Notes under the pieces: generated by a model
What the model saw: the letters and a program-made list of their open reading frames with translations, nothing else
Database searches by the model: none
What the model was told of the DNA's origin: nothing
In this document: positions 23,028-31,361 of the stretch, one piece after another
Layout: every line of letters starts with the position of its first letter
Numbering within the stretch: the stretch's first letter is position 1
Assembly: GCF_003751085.1 (NCBI RefSeq)
Contig: NZ_RJJY01000001.1
Coordinates: 3,658,001-3,722,000, forward strand
Direction: 5' to 3'
Length of the DNA: 64,000 bases
From: Micromonospora sp. Llam0
GTDB taxonomy: Bacteria > Actinomycetota > Actinomycetes > Mycobacteriales > Micromonosporaceae
Position numbers and translations under genes: made by a program

Positions 23028-23852
23028 ATGCCCACCCAGATCGTTGTCTCCCTGGTGCCGACCGCCGCCACGGCGGTCCCGCCACCGCACACCGGCCCGG
23101 CCGTCTACGCCGCGTTCCTCAAAGCGATCCGCGCCGTCGACCCGGAGCTGTCCACGATGCTGCACGACAGCCCCCGGTACAAGCCGTTCACCCTCAGCCC
23201 GGTCCTCGACGAGCAGGGCCGGACACCGTCGACACCGGGGCAGCCGGCCCGGATCGTGGTCGGCCTGCTGATCGACGCGTACGCCGCCCCGGTGCTCGCC
23301 GCGCTGCATCACGCCGCCGGGCATCAGATCGCGCAGACCCGGTACCGCACCGTCGACGTCGCCGTGCACGCCGTGTCGTACGCCGAGCTGGCCACCGGCG
23401 CCGACCCGACGGCGACTACCTGGGCGTACGACCTGCTGACGCCGGTCGGGTTCGCCACCGGGCGCGGGGACGGTGCCCGCCGCCAGCGCCCCTGGCCGGA
23501 CGCGGAGCGGGTGTTCACCAACCTGACCCGGCGCTGGGACGCGTTCGCCGGCGAGGTGGCGTTGCCGTCGTCGGCGGAGCCGGCGGTCGTCGACCATCTG
23601 GAGGTGGTCGACGCCCAGCTGCGGATGGCCACGCACCTGGTGGAGCCGGGGCAGCGTAACCCGGAGCACCGGTTCCGTCGGGGCACGGTCGGCTCGGTGA
23701 CCTTCCAGTTGGCGGAGGCGTCGGGGGTGCCCGGCGACGCGCGGCGGGCGGTCGACGCCCTGGCGGGGTTCGCCAGCTACGCCGGCTTCGGTGACCGGAC
23801 CGCGATGGGCATGGGCCACATCCGGCGCAGGCACAACCCGCCCCCGTACTGA
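23028..23852 (+). CDS. cas6: CRISPR RNA endoribonuclease Cas6
   Basis: 274 residues from the ATG at 23028. Cas6 hallmarks: MLHDSPRYKPFTLSPVL near residue 45, the TPVGFATGRG segment with PWPDAERVFTNLTRRWDAF, and the C-terminal glycine-rich loop GFASYAGFGDRTAMGMGHIRRR that contacts the repeat stem. Cas6 cuts pre-crRNA within repeats, leaving an 8-nt 5' handle (ATTGAAAC in the intact repeats at 8.7 kb). No other cas gene is adjacent; the effector operon is 20 kb away. Histidines after residue 35 (LHDSP, LHHAAGHQ) are candidate catalytic residues. Confidence 0.85.
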   Translation: MPTQIVVSLVPTAATAVPPPHTGPAVYAAFLKAIRAVDPELSTMLHDSPRYKPFTLSPVLDEQGRTPSTPGQPARIVVGLLIDAYAAPVLAALHHAAGHQIAQTRYRTVDVAVHAVSYAELATGADPTATTWAYDLLTPVGFATGRGDGARRQRPWPDAERVFTNLTRRWDAFAGEVALPSSAEPAVVDHLEVVDAQLRMATHLVEPGQRNPEHRFRRGTVGSVTFQLAEASGVPGDARRAVDALAGFASYAGFGDRTAMGMGHIRRRHNPPPY

Positions 23853-23934
23853 ATCGATACGCCGTCGCCAATCCGACCAGCGACGGATCGTGGCGAATCC
23901 GGTGCTGTTGACGCCCAATGGCACGCTGAATCGT

Positions 23935-24969
23935 ATGGTCGACGACCGATATTTCGCGTCGAGTGCGTACGGCCATCGTGACCGCGATGGCGGGCCGGCC
24001 AACCGGCCGGCTGGTTGGTGGAACCCGGTGGAGGAAGAGTGGACCATTCAGGTGCCCAGCAGGTCGGGCAGTACCGCCCAGGTCGACCTCCCTGACCTGC
24101 TCCGACGCGCTCAGGGCTGCCCGTTCTGCCCTCCGGCGCCTGAGGTTCCGGTCGCCGGTTACGACGTGCTGCTCATCCCCAGCAAATACCCATTGGTGGA
24201 ATCTCTACCGGATGGCGACGGCCTGATCTCCGGATGCCACGATGTCTTCCTCTACACCGACGACCACGCGGGACGGCTGGTTGATCAGTCGCGGGACCGC
24301 GTCGCTGGCCTTCTTGCGGCGCTGGCCGCCCGGACCGAACAGATGTTGGCTGATCCGCTCGTCCGAGCGGTGTTCGGCTTCGAGTGCCAGGGGGATCATT
24401 TCGGGCCGACCGTGGCACACCCACACGGTCAACTGATCGGATTTCCCTTCGTGCCGAGACGGCTGAGCGTCGCGGGCCCGGACTGCCTGATGTGTACCAT
24501 CCGCCACGAGGCACCACATCTGGTCGTCCATGGCGGGCAGTCGTCCGTCGTCGCCGTTCCACCGTACGCCCGATTTCCGTTCGAGATGGTGGTCGCTCCG
24601 ACGCGGCATGTTCCGACACTGTCCCAGCTCGCCGAGGCCGAGCTGACCGAGTTGGCCGGTAGCGTCCTGGCAGCACTGCGGGCATGCCTCGACGATGAGG
24701 CCGCAATGCCGCAGCACCTGCTGACGGTCATGCAGGCAGCGAAGGGGCATCAGGAACGGCACCATCTCCGGTTTGAGCTGCTACCGCTGCATCGGCCGGG
24801 CGGCGGGATCAAACGGCCCGGCGGAGTGGAGATCGGCGCCGGGGTCTATCTCAACTCCCTGCCGCCGTCGCAGGCCGCCACGCTGCTGCGGGAGCGGCTG
24901 CGGGAGCGGTCACCACGCGAGTTCAGGTCGTCGGCACCCAGCGGTCCGGTTCCAACATGCTCCGGCTGA
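23935..24969 (+). CDS. galactose-1-phosphate uridylyltransferase-like protein
   Basis: 344 residues from the ATG at 23935 (a GTG at 23890 is possible). YFASSAYGHRDRDGGPANRPAGWWNP and the GalT zinc/active-site motifs are clear: CPFCPP (zinc), TVAHPHGQLIGFPFVP (HxHxQ nucleophile loop), CLMC and HHLRFELLPLHRPGG. GalT transfers UMP between hexose-1-phosphate and UDP-sugar. The true substrate may be another sugar or nucleotide-like phosphate because the neighbours (sulfotransferase, HIT, Nudix) do not make up a Leloir pathway. The last residues run into the start of the sulfotransferase remnant. Confidence 0.82.
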   Translation: MVDDRYFASSAYGHRDRDGGPANRPAGWWNPVEEEWTIQVPSRSGSTAQVDLPDLLRRAQGCPFCPPAPEVPVAGYDVLLIPSKYPLVESLPDGDGLISGCHDVFLYTDDHAGRLVDQSRDRVAGLLAALAARTEQMLADPLVRAVFGFECQGDHFGPTVAHPHGQLIGFPFVPRRLSVAGPDCLMCTIRHEAPHLVVHGGQSSVVAVPPYARFPFEMVVAPTRHVPTLSQLAEAELTELAGSVLAALRACLDDEAAMPQHLLTVMQAAKGHQERHHLRFELLPLHRPGGGIKRPGGVEIGAGVYLNSLPPSQAATLLRERLRERSPREFRSSAPSGPVPTCSG

Positions 24970-25281
24970 TGTTGGCGCAGCTTGGGGTCTTCGCTCCACC
25001 GTCAACCCATTTGATCGACGACTTCCGGCCGATGCTGGCCAGGTACGCCCCGCTGCACAGCGCCAACAATCTGTCCCGGCTGGTCCACGACGTGCTGGCG
25101 ATGCTCGACGTCAACGTTCTGACCTGGCCGGCCGGGCCGCCAACGGGCGCTGAGGTGCTGGCCCGCTGCCAGCACGACCGGACGATGAGCCTCGGCAGCG
25201 TTCTCCGCGCTGTCTACGATGCGGGTGCCGCAGCTGCCGGTTCGACGATCTGGGCGTGCAAGGACCTGGAGAATCTGCATG
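24909..25281 (+). pseudogene. sulfotransferase gene remnant (no start codon, 3' end deleted)
   Basis: The frame contains VTTRVQVVGTQRSGSNMLRLML, the PAPS-binding P-loop of sulfotransferases, and continues to TIWACKDLENLH. No ATG/GTG/TTG precedes the P-loop in frame; the first ATG (24957) lies inside it. After about residue LENLH the coding similarity ends where an opposite-strand gene ends, so the 3' half is gone. A translated product from 24957 would lack the cofactor site. Confidence 0.62.
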
Positions 25282-25284
25282 CCC

Positions 25285-25580
25285 GTTGCGGGTCAACGCC
25301 CGCAGGGCATGCGCGGTGGGTAGCGGGTGTGGGTCCCGGCCGGCGCCGAGGATGAACTCCCACCCCCGGGGATCCCGGCCGCAGTCCAGGAGCCGGGTGC
25401 TGATCTGCGTCTTGAGGTCGTCGCACTCGGCGAGCCCGTTCGAAACGAAAGTGAGCGCGTACAGTGTCTCGGCCTGTTTGATGGTGTTGACGCTGTCATG
25501 GCGCAGGCGCTCCACGGTCACCGCCTGAGCCTGGCTGTCGTCGCCGGCTGCGGCGAGTTCGACGGACTCACGGTCTCTCA
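25285..25580 (-). pseudogene. 3' part of a hypothetical gene interrupted by the IS element
   Basis: Continuation of the frame that starts at 27616. When the IS (25581-27358) is removed, CGCTACC joins TGAGAGACC and the frame reads RYLRDRESVELAAAGDDSQ then VTVERLRHDSVNTIKQAETLY, ending near DPHPLPTAHALRAL. Its own 3' end is cut off at about 25281-25285, tail to tail with the sulfotransferase remnant. The family is not recognised. Confidence 0.6.
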
Positions 25581-26842
25581 GTTGACATCCTCTCCGCCCT
25601 AAACTGAAGGACGGAGATTCCCTCCACGCTGCGCGTGGAACACGCAGCGTCCGGGTGGGTTACCGCTTCACTGCGCACCGCCGGGACAAGTCCCGGTCTT
25701 ACGTGCGCTCGACGGTCGTTGAAGTCCGCCTGTCCGGCGGCCTTGATGTTGATGGCGGCGTTGATGTCCCGGTCGTGGTGACTGCCGCACGGGCAGTCCC
25801 ACTCCCGGACGTTCAACGCGATCTTCTCGTTGATCCGGCCGCAGTCGCAGCACATCCGGGTGGACGGGAGCCACCGGTCCACCCGGGCGAACGCGCGCCC
25901 GTACCGCTTCGCCTTGTACTCCAGCATGCCGGTGAAGGCGGCCCAGCCCGCATCGTGCACGGACTTCGCCAGCCGAGTCCGGCCGAGACCAACAACGCAC
26001 AGGTCCTCGACGTACACCGCTTGGTTCTCGCGGATGATCGCCGTGGACAGCTTGTGCTGCCAGTCCCGCCGGGTGTCGGCTACCCGCGCGTGAGCGCGGG
26101 CCACCTCGATCACGGCCTTCTTGCGGCGGTTGCTGCCCCTCTGCTTGCGTGAGAGTGCCTGCTGCAACCGCTTGAGCTTGCGGGCCGCGCGGCGCAGGAA
26201 CTTCGGTGCGGTCACCTTCGTGCCGTCGGACATGACCGCGAAGTGGGTCAGGCCCAGATCGATGCCGATCTCGGAGTCGACCGGCGGCAGCGTCTCGTCC
26301 TCGCCGATCCGCACGACGAACGAGGCGAAGTACCGGCCCGCTGTGTCCTTGATCACGGTGACCGAGGTGGGATCCGACGGCAGGCCGCGCGACCAGCGCA
26401 CCGGAACGTCGCCGATCCTCGGCAGCCGCAGGCGGCCGTTGTCACAGACCTTGAACCGGGAGTTCTCCGTGAACCGGATCGCCTGCCGGTTGTCCTTACG
26501 GGACCGGTACCGGGGCGGGGCCACCTTGCGGCCCCGGCGTTTGCCGGACAGCGAGTTGAAGAAGTTGCGGTACGCGGTGTTCAGATCGGCGAGGGCCTGC
26601 TGCAACACCACGGCCGACACCTCACCCAGCCAGGCCCGGTCCTCGCTGGCCTTGGCCGCTGTGATGACCAACTTCGACAGGTCGCCGTCGGAGATGTACT
26701 TCTCGCCCGCCTCGCGGGCCTGCTGACGCAGCCTGAGTCCGTCGTTGAAAACCACCCGGGCACACCCGAACGCCTGCGCCAGCGCGGTGCGCTGGGCGGC
26801 GTCCGGGGTGATCCGGTAGTTGTAACGGAGCTGCACGGCCAT
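25568..26842 (-). CDS. tnpB: TnpB, RNA-guided nuclease of IS copy A
   Basis: 424 residues from the ATG at 26842. RuvC motifs: GIDLGLTHFAVMSDG (first Asp), YVEDLCVVGL (Glu) and HDRDINAAINI (last Asp); zinc finger CCDCGRIN...CPCGSHH; N-terminal REC-like part with FGCARVVFNDGLRLR. In copy B the protein stops at ...VTH (TAG), but here that stop is CCG, so translation runs through the element end and terminates in host DNA (25568). The extra 30 residues are not conserved protein. The gene overlaps the omega-RNA region at its 3' end. Confidence 0.92.
   Translation of the reverse strand: MAVQLRYNYRITPDAAQRTALAQAFGCARVVFNDGLRLRQQAREAGEKYISDGDLSKLVITAAKASEDRAWLGEVSAVVLQQALADLNTAYRNFFNSLSGKRRGRKVAPPRYRSRKDNRQAIRFTENSRFKVCDNGRLRLPRIGDVPVRWSRGLPSDPTSVTVIKDTAGRYFASFVVRIGEDETLPPVDSEIGIDLGLTHFAVMSDGTKVTAPKFLRRAARKLKRLQQALSRKQRGSNRRKKAVIEVARAHARVADTRRDWQHKLSTAIIRENQAVYVEDLCVVGLGRTRLAKSVHDAGWAAFTGMLEYKAKRYGRAFARVDRWLPSTRMCCDCGRINEKIALNVREWDCPCGSHHDRDINAAINIKAAGQADFNDRRAHVRPGLVPAVRSEAVTHPDAACSTRSVEGISVLQFRAERMSTERP
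25581..25660 (-). ncRNA. 3' end of the predicted omega-RNA scaffold, IS copy A
   Basis: In IS605-type elements the tnpB-side end is transcribed as the TnpB guide RNA, with guide sequence read from host DNA beyond the end. Here a hairpin at 25626-25650 (ACGCTGCGCGT / ACACGCAGCGT) matches one in copy B with a compensatory T-A to C-G change, evidence for a conserved RNA helix. The predicted guide would start with the minus-strand host sequence TGAGAGACCGTGAGTCCG. Confidence 0.5.
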
Positions 26843-26861
26843 CACTGTATCATGTTGGTTT

Positions 26862-27332
26862 ATGGTCGAACTTCAAGGCGTCCGCACCGGCAGGCACTGC
26901 ACCTTCGCGATGCATGTCCACTTGGTTTTCGTGACGAAGTTCCGGCACAACGTGTTCGCCGACCGGCACCTGACCCGGATGGAGGCGATCATGCGAGACG
27001 TGTGCGCCGACTTCGAGGCCGAACTGGTCGAGTTCAACGGCGAGAACAACCACGTCCACCTGCTGGTCAACTTCCCGCCCAAGGTCGCCATGGCCAGGCT
27101 GGTCAACAGCCTCAAAGGGGTCTCCTCGCGCCGCCTCCGGCAGGAGTTCCCCGACCTGGTGCGCCACTACTACCGGGCCAACAAACTCTGGTCCGGCTCG
27201 TACTTCGCCGGGTCTGTCGGCGGCGCACCCTTGAGCGTCATCAAGCAGTACATCGAGCAGCAGAACCGTCCCGGTCAAGGCACTGCTCGGGCCTGGCGGC
27301 CCTCCCAGCGCGGGCCTTCACCCCCGGCCTGA
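26862..27332 (+). CDS. tnpA: TnpA, Y1 HUH transposase of IS copy A
   Basis: 156 residues. Core of about 140 residues with HUH motif NNHVHLLVNFPPK and the catalytic Tyr in VIKQYIEQQNRPG; HVHLVFVTKFRHNVF is the conserved first strand. The enzyme cuts and joins single-stranded element ends during replication. The last 14 residues (ARAWRPSQRGPSPPA) are Pro-rich and read into the element end; copy B stops earlier at NRPG. The start is 19 bp from the divergent tnpB start. Confidence 0.93.
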   Translation: MVELQGVRTGRHCTFAMHVHLVFVTKFRHNVFADRHLTRMEAIMRDVCADFEAELVEFNGENNHVHLLVNFPPKVAMARLVNSLKGVSSRRLRQEFPDLVRHYYRANKLWSGSYFAGSVGGAPLSVIKQYIEQQNRPGQGTARAWRPSQRGPSPPA

Positions 27333-27358
27333 AGGCCGGAGCACTGGCCCGCATTCCG

Positions 27359-27616
27359 GTAGCGGACGATTCCGCCGGTCACGGTACGGACGAGGTCGCT
27401 GTTGGGATGCCCGGCGCTGACCACGCGCAGGGCGGCTGCGGTCCCGTGCAATCCGCGTTGAGTCCGGTCCGGCAGGTCGAAGTACTGGCCAGCGGCGTTG
27501 ACCTCGGCCGGCAGGACCATACGGCGGGCACCGGTCATGCATTCGTTGAGGAACTTGTCGCGGATCGCCGACTGGCAGGGCTGCATGTCCACCCTGCTGA
27601 GGAAGTCACCGGTCAC
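27359..27616 (-). pseudogene. 5' part of a hypothetical gene interrupted by the IS element
   Basis: The GTG at 27616 overlaps the HIT gene stop, so the gene was translationally coupled to it. The product begins VTGDFLSRVDMQPCQSAIRD, continues MVLPAEVNAAGQYFDLPDRTQRGLH, and reaches TVTGGIVRY where the IS starts. Codon use looks fully coding. With the IS removed it continues into 25285-25580. No family is recognised; the cluster context (GalT, sulfotransferase, HIT, Nudix) suggests small-molecule modification. Confidence 0.6.
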
Positions 27617-28241
27617 GCCCGTGCCCTTCGACGGCCCGCAGCCGGTCTCTCGTGTCGAGCATGTGCTGCTCGAACCCGAAGCCGGCGTAGTCCCACTCGT
27701 CCGGTCTGCCGAGCTGCGCGGCGACGTGACGCCGGAAGAACTGCCGCCGGTGGACGTCTTGGCCGACGTGGATCGTGCCGGCCTGGTCGGAGTGCAGCAG
27801 GTACGGCTCGCTGCGGTAACTGCCGGCATCAGCGAGGAAGCCAGCCAGGTCGGCGAAGTGCGCGGTGCAGTCGGCGAGCCGCAGGGTTACCCGGTCGGCG
27901 GCGGCCCACAGATGCAGGTGGGCGTGTTCGACGCAGGAGGATGCACGGTCACCTGGGGCGCAGCCGCCGTGTTCGAACAGCACCACCGTCCCGAACTGCC
28001 GTTCAAGTGCGGCGGTCGCCGTGGCAACGAGAGCGAGGAAGGACGCGATGGCGTCCGGCGGTATCGCGGCGAGGGACGGAACGTGCGCCTGCGGACAGAC
28101 AAGCAGGTATCCGGGTACGATAGCTCCGACTCCGAGGAGGGTCAGACCGACGCCGTCGACGCGGTGCACCGGTACGTCGTACCAGGGCAGGCTACTGGAC
28201 GCCTCTGACGCGGCGGTGCAGATGAAGCATCGCGGATCCAC
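27606..28241 (-). CDS. HIT-family hydrolase/transferase
   Basis: 211 residues from the GTG at 28241, which has AAAGGAAC 7 bp upstream. CFICTAASE resembles the N-terminal zinc knuckle of HIT/GalT proteins; GAIVPGYLLVCPQAHVPSL and SSCVEHAHLHLWAA form the HIT fold with HAHLHL as the H-phi-H-phi-H site. The fold binds nucleotides and hydrolyses or transfers nucleoside phosphates. The C-terminal extension of about 80 residues is unusual and ends GFGFEQHMLDTRDRLRAVEGHG. It is upstream of, and overlaps, the interrupted hypothetical gene. Confidence 0.8.
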   Translation of the reverse strand: MDPRCFICTAASEASSSLPWYDVPVHRVDGVGLTLLGVGAIVPGYLLVCPQAHVPSLAAIPPDAIASFLALVATATAALERQFGTVVLFEHGGCAPGDRASSCVEHAHLHLWAAADRVTLRLADCTAHFADLAGFLADAGSYRSEPYLLHSDQAGTIHVGQDVHRRQFFRRHVAAQLGRPDEWDYAGFGFEQHMLDTRDRLRAVEGHGRDR

Positions 28242-28267
28242 CAGAGCCGTTCCTTTGATCGAAAGTC

Positions 28268-28711
28268 TTAACGGGAGACGGCGCGACGGGCGACGAAAGC
28301 ACAGGCGGCTGGACGCAGCGATGGAATCAGGTTGAGACCCAGCAGTTTGTCTATCGGTATCCAGCACAGGTCACCAAGGTAGTCGTCGTGGGTTTGCCCA
28401 TCTGTCGTCAACTGTCCGACAGTCGCTTGACACTCGCGGGCGACCGCGACGACCTGCACCTGATCATCGGAGGCGTCGCCATTCATGATCCACTGCCAGA
28501 TGTAGAACGGCTCCCCGGGCACCACCTCCAGACCGGTTTCTTCGCGCACCTCGCGGCGAATGTGCGCATCGACATCCTCGCCGAAGATCATTCGACCGCC
28601 GGGAACCTCCCAGCACTCCGGATTGTTCGGATCATCAACGGTCTTCTGGGCCACCAGCACATGATCGCCTCGAAAGATGAACGCCTTTTGGGCAAACTGA
28701 TGAACCTTCAT
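28268..28711 (-). CDS. Nudix hydrolase
   Basis: 147 residues. Nudix box GRMIFGEDVDAHIRREVREETGLEV (Gx5Ex7REVxEExG; about residues 39-63), preceded by AFIFRGDHVLVAQKTVDDPNNPECWEVPGG. It cleaves nucleoside diphosphate-linked compounds using Mg2+. It lies 26 bp upstream of the HIT gene, so both may process one nucleotide-linked metabolite or act in nucleotide housekeeping. Confidence 0.9.
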   Translation of the reverse strand: MKVHQFAQKAFIFRGDHVLVAQKTVDDPNNPECWEVPGGRMIFGEDVDAHIRREVREETGLEVVPGEPFYIWQWIMNGDASDDQVQVVAVARECQATVGQLTTDGQTHDDYLGDLCWIPIDKLLGLNLIPSLRPAACAFVARRAVSR

Positions 28712-28854
28712 GGCAAGCTACGACCTTCCATGATCAGCCGACTGACGTGATCAGCGAACAGGTTTGCTTCAAGGCCAACAGTGTGCCAGCAGGGTCGATT
28801 CGACAGAAGTCCCCCAAACGGCAGTCCATGCGAATGTCCAGTCAGCCGACGACC

Positions 28855-28894
28855 GTTGGCCGGGTCTGCCGCGTACGCGGCAGACCCGGCCAAC
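28855..28894 (-). terminator. hairpin terminator after the C39-like gene
   Basis: Perfect 19-bp arms (GTTGGCCGGGTCTGCCGCG and its complement) with a 2-nt loop, 23 bp beyond the stop of the C39-like gene. The remaining gap to the Nudix gene (28712-28854) shows nothing recognisable. Confidence 0.7.
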
Positions 28895-28917
28895 ATGGTC
28901 AGGACGAGGTCAGGACG

Positions 28918-29601
28918 TCAGTGCGAGTAGCCGCGCGTGGCGATCCAGTGCGCCAGGGTCTCGGTGCTCACCCAGTAGTGTTCGGCACCCAGGAACGCCG
29001 GGTCGGCGATCTTGACAGCGTCGCCGCCCTCGCCGTAGCCGACCACGGTCACGTAGTGCCCGCCCGGGTACGAGTGGGTACGGCCGTCGACGTCGCTCAC
29101 CGTACCGATGATGTTGGCCACCACGGCCCGGCCGTCGTCCACGGTCGCGCGCACGTCGGCACGCAGCTGGTCGATCTGCACCTGACTCGCCTTGGACGCC
29201 TCGATCGCGGTGGTCCGGTACTCGTCGTCGCCGGTGAACTCGTTGAGCACCCGGGTGGTGTCCTCGGCCGAGTCGGTGCCCGCCATGGTGGTGCCCAGCC
29301 TGCTGGCCACCTCGTACTGCGACAGTTCGCGGCCCTGCGCGGTCAGCGCGATCCGGGTCGCGGCCGGCCCGCAGTAGTAGAAGTTCGGCTGCCGCTCGTA
29401 GCGGGTGTTCAGCAGCCGGCCCTCGCTGGACCACCCGCCGCGGTCGGAACTGGCGGCATCGGCGGCGGACCTGGCGGTGTCCGAGGCTGCGGCGGCCTGG
29501 GCTGCGGCGGCCGGACCGGCCACCACACCGCCGGCGGCCACCCCACCGGCGGCCACCAGCCCGGCGACGGACAGTGCGGTTCGATGAAGAACAGTGGTCA
29601 T
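28918..29601 (-). CDS. secreted C39-like cysteine peptidase, paralogue 1
   Basis: 227 residues, signal peptide TALSVAGLVAAGGVAAGGVVAGPAAA. The mature part has QPNFYYCGPAATRIALTAQG (catalytic Cys region of C39-like papain-fold enzymes), SYPGGHYVTVVGYGEGGDAVKIADPAF (His and Asp region). A close paralogue, 59172-59792, has the same layout. Stand-alone actinomycete C39-like proteins are secreted; their substrates are unknown. An Ala/Ser-rich insert (about 35-60) is absent from the paralogue. Confidence 0.78.
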   Translation of the reverse strand: MTTVLHRTALSVAGLVAAGGVAAGGVVAGPAAAAQAAAASDTARSAADAASSDRGGWSSEGRLLNTRYERQPNFYYCGPAATRIALTAQGRELSQYEVASRLGTTMAGTDSAEDTTRVLNEFTGDDEYRTTAIEASKASQVQIDQLRADVRATVDDGRAVVANIIGTVSDVDGRTHSYPGGHYVTVVGYGEGGDAVKIADPAFLGAEHYWVSTETLAHWIATRGYSH

Positions 29602-29852
29602 CTGCGGATCTCCGTTCCGGGAGGTGCGGAAGATCCGGGCACCAATCGTCAGTCAGCAGCCCGGACCCCCGCGAACGGGACATACGGTCAGTCTGTACCC
29701 AGCGCGGCGGTCAGGGCTGGTGCGACGCCCATTCCCGGCTACGCGGAACGCCCCGCGTGCGGTAATCACAACGACGCGTACGCACGGGACGCACCGGGTA
29801 ACAACCGCAGCGGGGCGGCCGACATTCCGCCGTCCCGCCAATCAACCGGAGA

Positions 29853-30371
29853 TCAACCGCCGATCGCCGGTCTCTCGGCCACGTCGTTGAAGATCTGGTC
29901 CTCGAACGCGAGCAGCGTCGAGCCGACAGCCTTGATGAATGCGAAGTTCAGCCCCCCGCCGACCACCGCCCCGACGATCGGCACCGCCTTGCCCAGAGTG
30001 CGCGCCGTGAGCCGTTTGAGCAGTTCCTGCGCGACCCGCAGGGCGAGGAACTCGACGCCCTTGATGCCCAGTTCCACCCCGATCGAAAGTCCGACGATCT
30101 TCATGAACTCGGGGAAGCTGACCGCGTACCGCCCGGTCCGGTGGTAGATCACCGCGAGGGTGACCCGGAACTGCTGGGCGATGGTGTTGGCGAGGTCGGC
30201 GGGGATGCCCAGCGCCAGCGTCACACCGCCGCCGAGCCCGGCGGCGGCGCCGGTGCCGGCGGCCAGACCGGCACAGTAGTTGATGTAGCCGTTGATCCCC
30301 ATCGAGTCGACTTTTTCCTTGATCTTGAAACCGTCGAGGTTCTTGTGGACAAACTGGAAGGACTTCGCCAT
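29853..30371 (-). CDS. EcsC-family protein
   Basis: 172 residues from the ATG at 30371 (a GTG 36 bp upstream is possible). GLAAGTGAAAGLGGGVTLALGIPADLANTIAQQFRVTLAVIYHRTGRY, then LARTLGKAVPIVGAVVGGGLNFAFIKAVGSTLLAF-like sequence: the EcsC pattern of glycine-rich amphipathic helices with 'PivGavvGGglN'. EcsC was named from the Bacillus ecs operon; its function is unclear, possibly membrane-associated stress response. It is a single gene divergent from no clear partner. Confidence 0.75.
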   Translation of the reverse strand: MAKSFQFVHKNLDGFKIKEKVDSMGINGYINYCAGLAAGTGAAAGLGGGVTLALGIPADLANTIAQQFRVTLAVIYHRTGRYAVSFPEFMKIVGLSIGVELGIKGVEFLALRVAQELLKRLTARTLGKAVPIVGAVVGGGLNFAFIKAVGSTLLAFEDQIFNDVAERPAIGG

Positions 30372-30572
30372 CGCACCGGCAGAATTTGTGTTCACTGTGA
30401 CCACCTGACCCGGAAATCGTGTCGTCAGACCATCGGAATGCCGATTGACCGATCGGATGCCGACCGAATCGATCGGCACCTCGACGGTATTCGACGACAG
30501 AGTCCAGCGGCGAGAGCAGTACGTACAAGCACGACAGTCAGCCGTACCGGCGGAACCGCCGGACCGGACAGG

Positions 30573-31361
30573 TCAGCCCGGCGAAGGGCCATTGTCGACG
30601 AACTCAAAGAGCGTCGTCAGCGTCGCGTCGCCCAGCTCTTCGAGGATCAGGCCCCGGGTGGCGGAGTGCTGCAGGTACGCCGAGGCGCTGCTGATCGCGT
30701 ACGACGGTTCCCCACCGTCCCGTTCCACGACGCTGATCGAGAACCGCTGCCGTGGCTCGGACGCCACGCAGTCCGCCGCGACGACGGTCAACGGGTCCGC
30801 CCCCGACGACCGGACCTGCCAGCACGCGTCCGAGCCGTCCGGGTTCGGTTCGGCGGCACGGATCCGGAAGGTGTCCGCCCCGGCCGGTTCGATGACGAAC
30901 AGCCGCCGGCCCTCGGTCCCGTCGACCTCGCCCAGCGGGCCGTCGTCGCGCAGCGACACCGCCGACTCGAACGCGTCGGTACGCACGATCGCCACCTGGC
31001 GGTCCCCGGACAGCAGCGGATCGTCCCCGACGGAGGCCGGCGCCCCGGTCGGGGCCCCAGTCGGCGATCCAGTCGGCGCCCCGGTCGGGGTGCCGGTCGG
31101 TGATCCGGACGGCACGCTCACCGTCGGGCCGGCCGGTCCGACCGGCAGCTGCGGTGCGGCGGTCACCGACTGGATCGCAGCGACGCCCGCGCCGACGGCT
31201 CCGATCAGCGTCACCGCCAGCGCGGCGGTGGTGGCACGTCGGCGTCGGCGCAGCGTCTCGCCGCGCCGCCGGATGTCCGCCGCCGGGGCGAGCCGGCCGG
31301 TCTGCCCGGCCCGCCGGGCCACGTCGCGTAGCGTCTCGTCGAATCGGTCGTCAGATGGCAC
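30573..31361 (-). CDS. membrane-anchored partner of the ECF sigma factor
   Basis: 262 residues. An N-terminal cytoplasmic segment (DRFDETLRDVARRAGQTGRL), one helix (ATTAALAVTLIGAVGAGVAAIQSV), a Pro/Gly/Ser/Thr linker of GAPTGSPTG repeats, then an outside domain: DRQVAIVRTDAFESAVSLRDD, CWQVR, EPRQRFSISVV, YAISSASAYLQHSATRGLILEELGD. It overlaps the sigma gene by 11 bp and is probably its anti-sigma or signal receptor, though no ZAS zinc motif (HxxxCxxC) is present. The outside domain is repeated in the lipoprotein at 31895-32551. Confidence 0.6.
   Translation of the reverse strand: MPSDDRFDETLRDVARRAGQTGRLAPAADIRRRGETLRRRRRATTAALAVTLIGAVGAGVAAIQSVTAAPQLPVGPAGPTVSVPSGSPTGTPTGAPTGSPTGAPTGAPASVGDDPLLSGDRQVAIVRTDAFESAVSLRDDGPLGEVDGTEGRRLFVIEPAGADTFRIRAAEPNPDGSDACWQVRSSGADPLTVVAADCVASEPRQRFSISVVERDGGEPSYAISSASAYLQHSATRGLILEELGDATLTTLFEFVDNGPSPG

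Larger units (their letters stand above)
25581..27358 (-). mobile_element. IS200/IS605-family element, copy A (tnpA and tnpB divergent)
   Basis: 1778 bp. Ends were set by comparison with copy B (61626-63395) and by restoring the host reading frame: on the minus strand the element starts just after host CCGCTACC and ends with GGATGTCAAC. There are no terminal inverted repeats and no target duplication, as expected for HUH/Y1 transposition. The tnpA-side end carries the hairpin CCGGCCTGAAGGCCGG (27325-27340). It splits a hypothetical gene. Confidence 0.85.
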
